Origin: Aestuariibaculum sediminum
GTDB lineage: Bacteria; Bacteroidota; Bacteroidia; Flavobacteriales; Flavobacteriaceae
Assembly (NCBI RefSeq): GCF_014596945.1
Contig: NZ_JACVXB010000002.1
Location: 554,172-618,171 of the forward strand
DNA length: 64,000 bases
Reading direction: 5' to 3'
How positions within the stretch are numbered: the stretch's first letter is position 1; each line of letters opens with the position of its first letter. The notes below the pieces were generated by a model. It was given only the letters and a program-made list of their open reading frames with translations. It did not search any database and was not told where the DNA came from. Shown in pieces: positions 20,050 through 29,853 of the stretch. Made by a program: the position numbers and the translations under genes.

Positions 20050-21528
20050 ATGAAAAAGACGCTTTTAGTTATTACAGCATTTGTTTCTATGCAAATGTTT
20101 TCGCAAGCTATTTATGAAGATGAACGCTATGTACCAGAAACAGATCCTTTGGTATTAGAAAAATTAGATGAATGGCAAGGATTAAAGTTTGGATTATTAA
20201 TGCACTGGGGAACATATAGCCAATGGGGTATTGTAGAGTCTTGGTCGTTATGTCCTGAAGAATATGGATGGTGCGAGCGTAAAAAAGGAAGTAATCCAGA
20301 TAACTATTTCGAGTATAAGAAAGAGTACGAAGCATTGCAAACAACGTTTAATCCAACCAAGTTCGATCCAGATAAGTGGGCAAAAGCAGCTAAAAATGCT
20401 GGTATGAAATATGTAGTTTTTACAACGAAACATCACGACGGCTTTAGCATGTTCGATTCCAAGTATACAGATTATAAAATAACATCACCTAAAACGCCGT
20501 TTTCAACGCATCCTAAGGCAAATATTGCAAAGGAAATTTTTAATTCATTTAGAAATGAAGGGCTTTGGGCTGGTGCTTATTTTTCTAAACCAGACTGGAA
20601 TGTTGATAGTTATTGGGATCCAAAATATCCACCTAAAGACAGAAACGTAAATTATTCACCAACTGAAAACCCAGAGAAGTGGAACGAATATGTTGAGTTT
20701 ACCCATAATCAAATTATGGAATTATTAACCGATTACGGTAAAATTGATATTCTTTGGCTAGACGGTGGCTGGGTTGCGAAATCGCCAAAAGCTGAAATTA
20801 ATGAATGGTATAAACACACTATGGAAAATAGTGAAGATGGTTATTTAAAACATCGTATGGTTAACCAGGATATAAAAATGGATGATTTAGTCGTTAAGGC
20901 TCGCAAGCAACAACCAGGTTTAATTGTTGTTGATCGTGCCGTGCACGGAAAGAACCAAAACTATTTAACGCCAGAGAATCGCGTGCCAGAAAAAACATTG
21001 CCTTACCCATGGGAGTCATGTATTATTTCTGGAGGAGGATGGTCTTATACACCAAATGCTAAATATATGAGTGCAAGAGAAGGTATTCAAATGTTAGTAG
21101 ATGTGGTAGCTAAAGGGGGAAATCTTTTACTTAATATAGCACCAAGTCCTGAAGGTGAGTGGCAGCAGGGAGCTTACGATTTATTAGAGGCTTACGGTAA
21201 TTGGATGGACGTAAATAGTTCGGCAATTTATGGAACTAAACCTATAGCCCCTTTCAAAGAAGACAATATTTGCATGACGCAAAATGAGAAAGGAAATGTA
21301 TTTTTAATGTATTTAGCTGAAGAAGGTGAAAAGACGATTCCTGCCGAGGTTTTTGTGAAATCACTAACGCCCAAGCGAGGAGCTAAAATTACCATGTTAG
21401 GATCTAATAAAAGACTAAAATGGGAAAAACAAGCTGAAGGATTTAAGGTGATTATTCCTGAAAGCTTAAGATCAAATCTACCGTCAAAACATGTTTGGAC
21501 ATTGAAGGTAGAAGCAGTTAACCAATAG
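20050..21528 (+). CDS. GH29 alpha-L-fucosidase (second)
   Basis: A 492-residue GH29 enzyme with a short signal peptide (about 1-20). Motifs are FGLLMHWGTYSQWG at 47-60, TTKHHDGFSMFDS at 125-137 and ILWLDGGWV with Asp238 as nucleophile. It differs from the first GH29 by an insertion after residue 65 (CPEEYGWCERKKGSNPDN) with two cysteines that may shape the pocket, so the two enzymes probably cut different fucose linkages. It is the last gene before the hairpin terminator at 21550, so it ends the first long transcription unit. Confidence 0.92.
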   Translation: MKKTLLVITAFVSMQMFSQAIYEDERYVPETDPLVLEKLDEWQGLKFGLLMHWGTYSQWGIVESWSLCPEEYGWCERKKGSNPDNYFEYKKEYEALQTTFNPTKFDPDKWAKAAKNAGMKYVVFTTKHHDGFSMFDSKYTDYKITSPKTPFSTHPKANIAKEIFNSFRNEGLWAGAYFSKPDWNVDSYWDPKYPPKDRNVNYSPTENPEKWNEYVEFTHNQIMELLTDYGKIDILWLDGGWVAKSPKAEINEWYKHTMENSEDGYLKHRMVNQDIKMDDLVVKARKQQPGLIVVDRAVHGKNQNYLTPENRVPEKTLPYPWESCIISGGGWSYTPNAKYMSAREGIQMLVDVVAKGGNLLLNIAPSPEGEWQQGAYDLLEAYGNWMDVNSSAIYGTKPIAPFKEDNICMTQNEKGNVFLMYLAEEGEKTIPAEVFVKSLTPKRGAKITMLGSNKRLKWEKQAEGFKVIIPESLRSNLPSKHVWTLKVEAVNQ

Positions 21529-21549
21529 AATAATATATTATATAATTTA

Positions 21550-21596
21550 AATAGGTGTCTGCTAAACGTCCTGTTTCGGTGGATGCCTATTTTTAT
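21550..21596 (+). terminator. Hairpin terminator after the first glycan operon
   Basis: A 10-bp stem with two G-T pairs (21550-21559 with 21582-21591) encloses a 22-base loop and is followed by a T run. It closes the unit ending with the second fucosidase. The first possible ATG of the GH3 frame (21583) lies inside the stem, which argues for the later start at 21619. Confidence 0.7.
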
Positions 21597-21618
21597 CTTT
21601 AATATTCATTTACACACT

Positions 21619-24042
21619 ATGATTCTAAAAAAAATAATTTCTGTTATTATTATTGTTTTGCTTGTTAATTTCAAGCTAGATGCTCAGGAATTTGTATTAA
21701 AGAAAAAATCACCTAAAATATATCATAAAGAGTATATTGATTTCAATAAAAATAAAAAGAAGGATGTTTACGAAGACGTAAATGCACCTTTAGAGCAAAG
21801 AATTGCTAATTTATTGAATTTGATGTCTCTTGATGAAAAAACCTGCCAAATGGCAACACTTTACGGTTTTGGAAGGGTGCTTAAAGACGAATTGCCTAAC
21901 CCTGATTGGAAAAATAGAATCTATAAAGATGGGATTGGAAATATCGATGAACATTTAAATGGGCTTGCTTATCATAAAAGTGCGCAAACACAATATTCCT
22001 GGCCACCATCAAATCATGCAAAAGCTATTAATGAAGTGCAACGGTTTTTTGTTGAAGAAACGAGATTAGGTATTCCTGTAGATTTTACAAATGAGGGGAT
22101 TAGAGGACTTTGTCACGATGGGGCTACCAGTTTTCCTGCTCAAATTGGAATTGGAAGCACATGGAATAAAAATTTAGTTTCGAAAATTGGAGAAATAACA
22201 GGAAAAGAAGCAAGAGCCCTGGGATATACGAATATATATTCTCCGATTTTAGATTTAGCTCGAGATCCTAGGTGGGGTAGAACCGTAGAGTGTTACGGAG
22301 AAGATCCGTATTTAGTTTCGCAATTAGGGTTGGGTATGGTTCAATCACTACAAGCACAGGATGTTGTGTCTACAGCTAAACATTTTGCCGTTTATAGTGC
22401 GCCTAAAGGTGGTCGCGATGGTGATGTAAGAACCGATCCACATATTACCGAACGCGAAATGCACGAGATATATTTAGAACCGTTTCGTACTGTTGTTCAA
22501 GAAGGAGGACTTAAAGGCGTAATGTCTTCATACAATGATTACAATGGTATACCTGTGAGTGCTAGTCATTATTTTTTAACAGAACTTTTACGTGATAACT
22601 GGGGTTTTAATGGCTATGTTGTTTCTGATAGTTGGGCCGTTGGAGGGTTAAAAGGTCGCCATCACATTGCTGAAGATTTTAAAGAAACCGTATACTTATC
22701 AGTAATGGCTGGTTTAAATGTACGTACTAATTTCACACCTGCTGAAGATTTTATCTTACCCTTACGCGAATTAGTCAATGAAGGTAGGATTCCTATGGAA
22801 ATTATCAATGAGCGCGTAAAAGATGTATTACGTGTAAAATTTGAATTAGGGTTATTCGATGAGCCTTATGTAAATCATGTTAAAGAAGCAGATGCTATAG
22901 TTCATAATACAGCGAGTGAAAAAATAGCACTACAGGCATCACGCGAATCTTTAGTGCTTTTAAAAAATTCAGAAAGCCTTTTACCAGTAGATTTAAAGTC
23001 ATTGAAAAACATATTGGTTACAGGGCCGAATGCCAAAGCCATAAACCATTCTATAAGCCGTTATGGCCCCTCTAATATTAAAGTGCAATCGGTTTACGAT
23101 GGGATAAAAAATATAACAGGAAATCAAGTCAATGTAGATTTTGCTCAGGGCTGCGATTTTTACGATAAAAACTGGCCAAAAAGTGAGTTATATCAAATGT
23201 CTCCAGATAATGTTCAACAAAAATATATCGATGAAGCTGTGGAAAAAGCAAAATCATCTGATTTGATTGTGGTTGCTGTAGGTGATAACGAAGATACTGT
23301 TGGAGAATCGAAATCGAGAACATCTTTAAATTTACCTGGAAACCAATTAGATTTGGTTAAAGCACTTTACGAAACAGGAAAACCAATTGTTGTTGTTTTA
23401 ATTAATGGTCGCCCGATGAGTATTAACTGGATTAATGATCATATTTCATCGGTTATTGAAGCATGGTTCCCTGGTGAATATGGCGGACAAGCCATTGCAG
23501 AAACTATTTTCGGATTATATAATCCAGGAGGAAAATTACCAATTACGTTTCCAAGAACGGTGGGACAAATTCCGTTTAACTTTCCATTCAAACGCAGTTC
23601 TCAAAAGGGACAGGGTAAAGAAGACGTCGGTCAAACCCGCGTCAATACAGCGCTATATCCGTTTGGCTATGGTTTAAGTTATACCACGTTTGAGTATAGT
23701 GATTTAAAAATTTCATCTGAAAAGACTTCTCGTGATTTTAGTCAAATTGCAATTTCATTTAAAGTCAAAAATACAGGAAATTATAAAGGAGATGAAGTTC
23801 CTCAATTATATATTCAGGATGAGTATGCATCTGTTGTTACTTATGAAAAATTACTTCGTGGCTTTGAACGTATAACTTTAGAGCCAGGTATGGAAAAGGA
23901 AATTACAATAACTTTAAAGTCTTCGGATTTATCGTTATTAAATGTAAATATGGAGCGTGTTGTCGAGCCTGGTGTATTTAAAGTTTTTGTTGGAACTTCT
24001 TCAGAAGACATTCGGTTAACAGGTGAGATTGTAATTAATTAG
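21619..24042 (+). CDS. GH3 exo-beta-glycosidase (beta-glucosidase/beta-xylosidase type)
   Basis: A secreted two-domain GH3 enzyme of 807 residues from the chosen start, which gives the signal peptide ILKKIISVIIIVLLVN ending near LDAQ; the ATG at 21583 falls in a terminator stem. The segment DPRWGRTVECYGEDPYL, KHF, and the nucleophile in GYVVSDSWA (Asp337 in this numbering) define the first domain; the C-terminal domain has GESKSRTSLNLPGNQ and ends with a fibronectin-like fold. The motif set is closer to the beta-xylosidase/beta-glucosidase branch than to NagZ hexosaminidases. In this locus it might remove core beta-1,2-xylose from plant- or alga-type N-glycans; that is only an inference from context. 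Confidence 0.88.
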   Translation: MILKKIISVIIIVLLVNFKLDAQEFVLKKKSPKIYHKEYIDFNKNKKKDVYEDVNAPLEQRIANLLNLMSLDEKTCQMATLYGFGRVLKDELPNPDWKNRIYKDGIGNIDEHLNGLAYHKSAQTQYSWPPSNHAKAINEVQRFFVEETRLGIPVDFTNEGIRGLCHDGATSFPAQIGIGSTWNKNLVSKIGEITGKEARALGYTNIYSPILDLARDPRWGRTVECYGEDPYLVSQLGLGMVQSLQAQDVVSTAKHFAVYSAPKGGRDGDVRTDPHITEREMHEIYLEPFRTVVQEGGLKGVMSSYNDYNGIPVSASHYFLTELLRDNWGFNGYVVSDSWAVGGLKGRHHIAEDFKETVYLSVMAGLNVRTNFTPAEDFILPLRELVNEGRIPMEIINERVKDVLRVKFELGLFDEPYVNHVKEADAIVHNTASEKIALQASRESLVLLKNSESLLPVDLKSLKNILVTGPNAKAINHSISRYGPSNIKVQSVYDGIKNITGNQVNVDFAQGCDFYDKNWPKSELYQMSPDNVQQKYIDEAVEKAKSSDLIVVAVGDNEDTVGESKSRTSLNLPGNQLDLVKALYETGKPIVVVLINGRPMSINWINDHISSVIEAWFPGEYGGQAIAETIFGLYNPGGKLPITFPRTVGQIPFNFPFKRSSQKGQGKEDVGQTRVNTALYPFGYGLSYTTFEYSDLKISSEKTSRDFSQIAISFKVKNTGNYKGDEVPQLYIQDEYASVVTYEKLLRGFERITLEPGMEKEITITLKSSDLSLLNVNMERVVEPGVFKVFVGTSSEDIRLTGEIVIN

Positions 24043-24063
24043 AATAATTAGTAAAAGTTTTAA

Positions 24064-26319
24064 ATGAAAATATTTAGTAAAATGATAAAGTGCAAACCAA
24101 TAAAAACTTTGGCCACAATTTGTTTGAGTGTTTGGGGTATTACAACCAGCCAGGCACAGGAGCCAGCCGATTATGTTAATCCGTTTATTGGGACATCCAA
24201 TTTTGGAGCAACATATCCGGGACCAATTGCACCTCGTGGTATGGCAAGTGTAAGTCCGTTTAACGTATCAGGTTCTAAAAATGCTTTAGAAAAGGATAGT
24301 CAATGGTTATCAAATCCTTATGTAAACGAAAACACCTTTTTAACAGGATTTTCTCATGTTAATTTAAGTGGCGTAGGTTGTCCCGACTTAGGTGTTTTGT
24401 TGCTAATGCCGACCACAGGTAAGTTGGAAACTAATCATTTAAAATATGGTACGACTTATAAAAATGAAGTAGCTAAAGCGGGATATTATAGTATTGATCT
24501 TGATAAGTATAATACGAAAGTAGAATTAACGGCTTCAGAGCATGTTGGTGTAAGTAAAATTACTTTTCCAAAAGGGCAATCTAATATTTTACTTAATTTG
24601 GGTTTAGGTCTTACTAACGAACAGGGTGCCATGGTAAAAATTGTATCTCCTACCGAAATTGAAGGCGTGCGTACCGTGGGGTCATTTTGTTATAACAGCC
24701 CGGAAGATGCTTATCCAGTTTATTTTGTTGCAAAATTTTCGAAACCAGCTGAGCGTTACGGCGTTTGGAACACACCTGCCAAATATGATGGTGTAGAAGC
24801 ACAATGGATGGGGTATAACGGGAAAACACGTATTATGGAAAATGCTACACGAACGGTAGTTGGTGATAGTATAGGTACGTACTTTTCGTATAATTTTGAA
24901 AAGCCCGAAACGGTTGAAGTAAAAATAGGTGTGTCGTATGTAAGTATTGAAAATGCTAGAGAAAATCTTAAAGCTGAAACCAAAGGACAGTCATTTGAAA
25001 CCATTTATAATGAAACTTATAATAAATGGAACAAATTACTTTCCAGAATTAAAGTTGAAGGTGGCTCCAAAGACGATAAAACTATTTTTTACACCGCTTT
25101 ATATCATACATTGATTCATCCTAATATGCTTAATGATGTTAATGGGGAGTATCCTGAAATAAAAACGGGTAAGATAGGGAAAACATCAGGCTCACGGTAT
25201 ACAGTATTTTCGTTATGGGATACCTATAGAAATTTACATCAATTAATGTCCTTGGTTTATCCAGAGCAGCAAATTGATATGGTAAACAGTATGTTAAGTA
25301 TGTATGATGAAAACGGATGGTTACCAAAGTGGGAACTCAATTCTACAGAAACCTTTACCATGGTTGGTGATCCAGCTAGTATTGTTATTACCGATACCTA
25401 TTTAAAAGGGATAACCAATTTTGATGTAGAAAAAGCCTATGAGGCCATGATAAAAAGTGCTGATCAGCTTGAAAATAATCCGTTAAGACCAGGATTAAGC
25501 GATTATATTGAAAAAGGATATTTAACAACCGATAGCAATGGTCCGGTATCGACGACTCAGGAATATAATATAGCAGATTATGCTATAGCACTGATGGCAA
25601 AAGCTTTAGGTAAAAAAGAAGATTATAAGCGTTTTTATAATCGTTCTTTATCTTATAAAAAATTATTCGACAATGATTTTAAGTTGCTAAGACCAAAGAA
25701 TGCCGATGGCAGTTGGTATTCTCCTTTCGATCCGGATAAGGGCGCTAATTTTGAAAAAAATGTAGGGTATATTGAAGGAAATGCATACCAATATGCATTT
25801 ATGAATCCGCACGACATTAAAGGCTATAAGAAATTAATGGGAGGCGATAAGGTTTTTACTAATCAACTACAAAAGGTTTTTGATTTAAATAAATTTGATA
25901 TGGCTAATGAACCAGACATAGCTTATCCTTTTTTGTTTAATTATGTTAAAGGGGAAGAATACCGCAGTCAGAAATTGGTAAAGCAACTTGTTGGAAAATA
26001 TTTTAAAAATGAACCAGGAGGTTTACCTGGAAACGACGATACAGGAACTATGTCCGCTTGGTTGGTGTATTCCATGATGGGAATTTATCCTGTTGTTCCA
26101 GGCGAACCAATTTACACGATTACAACGCCTATGTTTGAAAAAATCACCATAGAGCTTAATGAAACCTATTACAGTAATAAAACACTTACTATTGAACGTG
26201 ATAAAAATAGTGATGGAAAAATTAAGCGAATAGAACTTGACGGAAGAAAACTAAACAGTTATTTTATAAATCATGCGGATTTAACAGATAATAAGCATTT
26301 AAAAATAATTCAGGAGTAA
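24064..26319 (+). CDS. GH92 exo-alpha-mannosidase (third)
   Basis: A 751-residue GH92 enzyme with a classical signal peptide ending TTSQAQ (about residue 35), not a lipoprotein like the other two copies. The opening motif is YVNPFIGTSNFGATYPGPIA. Later it has FTMVGDPASIVITDTYLKG, YIEGNAYQYAFMNPHD as likely acid segment, ANEPDIAYPFLFNY in place of the GNEPSHH loop, and LPGNDDTGTMSAWLVYS. The altered loop suggests a different linkage preference. It starts 21 bases after the GH3 gene and ends before the strong terminator at 26350. A second ATG at 24082 is possible as start. Confidence 0.92.
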   Translation: MKIFSKMIKCKPIKTLATICLSVWGITTSQAQEPADYVNPFIGTSNFGATYPGPIAPRGMASVSPFNVSGSKNALEKDSQWLSNPYVNENTFLTGFSHVNLSGVGCPDLGVLLLMPTTGKLETNHLKYGTTYKNEVAKAGYYSIDLDKYNTKVELTASEHVGVSKITFPKGQSNILLNLGLGLTNEQGAMVKIVSPTEIEGVRTVGSFCYNSPEDAYPVYFVAKFSKPAERYGVWNTPAKYDGVEAQWMGYNGKTRIMENATRTVVGDSIGTYFSYNFEKPETVEVKIGVSYVSIENARENLKAETKGQSFETIYNETYNKWNKLLSRIKVEGGSKDDKTIFYTALYHTLIHPNMLNDVNGEYPEIKTGKIGKTSGSRYTVFSLWDTYRNLHQLMSLVYPEQQIDMVNSMLSMYDENGWLPKWELNSTETFTMVGDPASIVITDTYLKGITNFDVEKAYEAMIKSADQLENNPLRPGLSDYIEKGYLTTDSNGPVSTTQEYNIADYAIALMAKALGKKEDYKRFYNRSLSYKKLFDNDFKLLRPKNADGSWYSPFDPDKGANFEKNVGYIEGNAYQYAFMNPHDIKGYKKLMGGDKVFTNQLQKVFDLNKFDMANEPDIAYPFLFNYVKGEEYRSQKLVKQLVGKYFKNEPGGLPGNDDTGTMSAWLVYSMMGIYPVVPGEPIYTITTPMFEKITIELNETYYSNKTLTIERDKNSDGKIKRIELDGRKLNSYFINHADLTDNKHLKIIQE

Positions 26320-26349
26320 ATTAAAAAAATACCTTACGAAAATATTAAC

Positions 26350-26388
26350 AAAAAAGCCTACATAACAATTGATTATGTAGGCTTTTTT
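26350..26388 (+). terminator. Perfect hairpin terminator after GH3-GH92
   Basis: A perfect 16-bp stem (26350-26365 with 26373-26388) with a 7-base loop; the right arm ends in six T. It closes the GH3-GH92 unit and separates it from the SusC/SusD genes. Confidence 0.9.
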
Positions 26389-26479
26389 CTGTTAAAAACT
26401 GTATTTAATTTCAATTATATTAAATAGTATTTCATTCAGTACCTCAGAATAGTTGTTTGTCGAAAAAAAATTGCGCTCT

Positions 26480-26515
26480 GAGTTAAAAAATTGTTAATTT
26501 AACTCTTATTAACTC
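26480..26515. promoter_or_regulatory. Inverted and direct GAGTTAA repeats before susC
   Basis: GAGTTAA at 26480-26486 is followed by its reverse complement TTAACTC at 26499-26505 and again at 26509-26515, just before the SusC start at 26531. It may be a leader hairpin or an operator. I could not find a convincing TAnnTTTG promoter box in the gap, so the promoter is not placed. Confidence 0.4.
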
Positions 26516-26530
26516 AAAACTAAAAAATTT

Positions 26531-29500
26531 ATGAACCAAAAAGTATTTAAACTACTCTTTGTATTTTGTTTCTTCGGGATATTGCATGCCGGAGCGCAAA
26601 CTACAGTTTCAGGGGTTGTTACCGATGCTAACTCTGGCATACCTTTAGCGGGTGCCAATGTTATCGTTAAAGGGACAGCAAATGGGGTTTCAACAGATTT
26701 TGATGGAAACTATTTTATAGAGGTTCCGGATCAATCAACTGTATTAGTTATTTCTTATGTAGGTTACACGTCTACAGAAGTTACTGTTGGAAGCCAAACA
26801 ACAATTAATGTATCTTTAATAGAAGATACAAGCCAATTAGAAGAAGTGGTAGTAACCGCTTTAGGAATAAAAAGAGAAGCGAAAGCTCTTGGTTATTCTG
26901 TAGCAAAAGTAGATAGCGAGCGAATTCTTGCTAGTGGTACACCAGTTAACGCCTTACAGTCTCTTTATGGGTCTGCTTCGGGTGTAACAGTTGCTGCAAC
27001 AGCTACAGGGCCATCAGGAGGTATGAAAATTAACATTCGTAATGCTGTTTCTTTAGATGCTTCTTCAACAACAAGACCATTAATAGTTGTAGATGGAATT
27101 CCGATTTTCGATGAGAATTCTAATATTAACTATAATGCTAGGTCTGGTAGAGATAATGGTACAGGTATAAACGATATTAATCCTGACGATATTGAATCGA
27201 TTCAAATTCTTAAGGGAGCGAAGGCGTCGGTTCTATATGGTTATAGAGGTGCAAATGGTGTTATGTTAATAACAACCAAAAGTGGTTCTAAAAGCCGTGG
27301 TTTAGGAGCGTCGTTTTCTTTTACTAGTACTATGGAAAATGCTGCATTTTATCCAGAATTACAGGACAAATATGGTACAGGTAGAAGTGCAAGTTTAAGT
27401 GCTACCGATGATGAGGGGTATTTTCTTGACGAGAATGGAGAGCGTGCTTTAGATCCAGCGGGTGCTGCTTTCGGTCCAAAATTCGACCCTAGCGTTAACC
27501 TTAACTGGTGGGATGGGTCAGTTAGACCTTGGAGAGCTAATAAGGAATCCGTTTACGATCAATTGTTTAGAACAGGATCTCAACAAGTATCTAATGTTGC
27601 ATTAAGTGGTGGTAGCGATAAAGCTACTGCACGTTTTTCTTATACAAATACGCAGTACAGACCAATAAATGATGGGGCTAAATACACTAAAAATGCCTTG
27701 AGTTTTACGTCTTCTTATGATTTAAATGATCATATTTCATTAAAGTATTCAGGTAATTTTTATACAACAGATAACCTGAATTCTTCATATGCAAGCTCTT
27801 TTGATGCTCAAGGATCTAGATCTAGTTTAGGAGCGTACGCAAGAGATATTGATGTTGATTTATTACGTGCATCATTAGTAACTGAGAATGGATATAACTA
27901 TTTTGCTAACCCAGATCTTAATGCTAACTTTATTTCTCCAGGTAGATCTTCTGTTGTAGGAACATTATGGGATTGGACGCAAAATAAATCAATATTCAAC
28001 AGAAACCATTATGTACAATCGCTTACTGCAGATTTTACTTTTACTGATCATTTAGGATTAACACTTCTTGGTGGTTTAGATCATACGGTAGAACGTAACC
28101 AATACAAAGGTAAATTGCAAGATCCTTCGTTAATTGGTCCAAACAGTGGATCGATTTACAGAGATACAAACAGAATTATTAGAAAAAATTACGGCCAAGC
28201 CTTATTTAACTTTAACTACGATCTTTCTGAATCATTAAATTTATCAGGATTTATTGGAGGTATTGTTGAGAAATCTTATTTAGAATCAAAAGGAGCTGAA
28301 AAAATTGGTGGTTTCGTGATTCCTAACTGGTTCTCGTTTAATAATTTACCTGCTGGAGTTCAGCCTGTTTATAATTTCGATAATACAGAGGCTTTGGAAT
28401 ATTCTGGAGTTGCATCTGTACAATTTGACTGGAAGAGTCAATTATATGTAGAAGCACAAGCAAGACAACAAGAATCTTCAATTTTAGATAAAAATAACAG
28501 AAGCTTCTTTTATCCAGGTTTAAGTGCTACTTGGATTGCTTCTAGTACTTTCCAAATGCCAGACGTAATTAAGTTTTTAAAAGTAAGAGCGTCGTGGGCA
28601 GATGTAGGTCGTCCTGGTTCTGAGTATTTTGGTAATGTGAATCTTGGAGTATCTGCTTCAGGTGGTGGATTTATTTTAAATCCTCCTGGAGATTTACCTC
28701 CGATTGATGATGATTTTAATCCAAATTTAAGACCAGAAAACAAGCGTGAGTTCGAGGCTGGATTTGAAGCTTATTTGTTTGAAAACAGACGTTTAGGTGT
28801 GGATTTCTCAGTGTACCACGCGAATACTTACGACCAAATCATGAGAGTGACTGCTCCTCCAGGGTTAGGTGTTAACAATCTTAGAATTAATGCTGGAGAT
28901 GTTGCTAATACTGGTTGGGAATTGGCATTAAAAACCAAGCCTGTATTAAATGAGGATTTCCAATGGAATGTAGATATGACCTTCTCAGGTAGTAAAACAA
29001 AAGTTAGAAGATTGGATGGTGAATTACAAAGCTTAGCACTTTGGTCAACCAATGGTTTAAATGCCGTTGCTAGAGTAGGTGGTGAGTATGGTTTAATTTA
29101 CCAACAAAGAGGTAATCAACACTATATTAACCCATCTGACGATAACGATCCAAATAATGGAGAACGTATCGTAGACAACAGCGGAACAAGATATAGCTAT
29201 GCTACTAGTAGTAATAGAGTTGTAGGTAAGTTACTTCCAGATGTGTTTGGTGGAGTTTTCAGTAGATTTAACTATAAGAATTTCGGTTTAGTAATAAACA
29301 TGGATTACACTTTTGGTGCTACGTTTATTCATGAGGCTGAAACTTACATGTTAGCTTCTGGTGTATTAAAAGAAAGTTTAAAATACAGAGATGCTGAAAC
29401 TGGAGGTTTACCATATTATTTAAATGGAAGCAACAAAGTTGCAGGAACCAATCCTAATGGACCAACATATAACGATGGTGTATTATTAGATGGTGTAAGA

Positions 29501-29842
29501 GCTGATGGAACACCGAACGAAACCATTGTGGCGGCGCAAGATTATTACTACGATTCTTATTTTTCAAATGGATTTTTCCCGAAAGATAGAATCTTCAAAA
29601 GTGATTATATAGCTATTCGTAACATAGCATTAGATTACAGATTACCTGATTTATCTCAAAAAATTGGGTTAAAAGATGTTGTTTTATCTGTTTTTGCCAA
29701 TAATGTTGGTTATCTTTATAGGGCTGCACCAAATACGGTGCCTGAATCTTCTAACGGTACAGGTTGGGCTGATGGTTCGTACGGAACAACAGCATTACCT
29801 TTACAACGTACGTTTGGATTGTCTTTAAAAGGTAAAATTTAA
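26531..29842 (+). CDS. SusC/RagA family TonB-linked outer membrane transporter
   Basis: A 1103-residue outer-membrane importer of oligosaccharides, powered by TonB. After a signal peptide ending HAGAQ (about residue 22) comes a carboxypeptidase-like regulatory domain with VISYVGYTS, the TonB-box-like run LEEVVVTALG near 105-115, a plug domain with PLIVVDGIP and SIQILKGAKASVLYGYRGANGV (written here as two adjacent parts), then a beta-barrel with an aromatic C-terminus. Length is normal for SusC. It is paired with the SusD gene 11 bases downstream and supplies uptake for the sugars freed by the upstream enzymes. Confidence 0.96.
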   Translation: MNQKVFKLLFVFCFFGILHAGAQTTVSGVVTDANSGIPLAGANVIVKGTANGVSTDFDGNYFIEVPDQSTVLVISYVGYTSTEVTVGSQTTINVSLIEDTSQLEEVVVTALGIKREAKALGYSVAKVDSERILASGTPVNALQSLYGSASGVTVAATATGPSGGMKINIRNAVSLDASSTTRPLIVVDGIPIFDENSNINYNARSGRDNGTGINDINPDDIESIQILKGAKASVLYGYRGANGVMLITTKSGSKSRGLGASFSFTSTMENAAFYPELQDKYGTGRSASLSATDDEGYFLDENGERALDPAGAAFGPKFDPSVNLNWWDGSVRPWRANKESVYDQLFRTGSQQVSNVALSGGSDKATARFSYTNTQYRPINDGAKYTKNALSFTSSYDLNDHISLKYSGNFYTTDNLNSSYASSFDAQGSRSSLGAYARDIDVDLLRASLVTENGYNYFANPDLNANFISPGRSSVVGTLWDWTQNKSIFNRNHYVQSLTADFTFTDHLGLTLLGGLDHTVERNQYKGKLQDPSLIGPNSGSIYRDTNRIIRKNYGQALFNFNYDLSESLNLSGFIGGIVEKSYLESKGAEKIGGFVIPNWFSFNNLPAGVQPVYNFDNTEALEYSGVASVQFDWKSQLYVEAQARQQESSILDKNNRSFFYPGLSATWIASSTFQMPDVIKFLKVRASWADVGRPGSEYFGNVNLGVSASGGGFILNPPGDLPPIDDDFNPNLRPENKREFEAGFEAYLFENRRLGVDFSVYHANTYDQIMRVTAPPGLGVNNLRINAGDVANTGWELALKTKPVLNEDFQWNVDMTFSGSKTKVRRLDGELQSLALWSTNGLNAVARVGGEYGLIYQQRGNQHYINPSDDNDPNNGERIVDNSGTRYSYATSSNRVVGKLLPDVFGGVFSRFNYKNFGLVINMDYTFGATFIHEAETYMLASGVLKESLKYRDAETGGLPYYLNGSNKVAGTNPNGPTYNDGVLLDGVRADGTPNETIVAAQDYYYDSYFSNGFFPKDRIFKSDYIAIRNIALDYRLPDLSQKIGLKDVVLSVFANNVGYLYRAAPNTVPESSNGTGWADGSYGTTALPLQRTFGLSLKGKI

Positions 29843-29853
29843 AAAAAAACACT

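Noticed and set aside
21583-21618. Upstream ATG of the GH3 gene
   Set aside because: It lies in the 3' arm of a terminator and precedes the signal peptide by 12 residues of no typical form.
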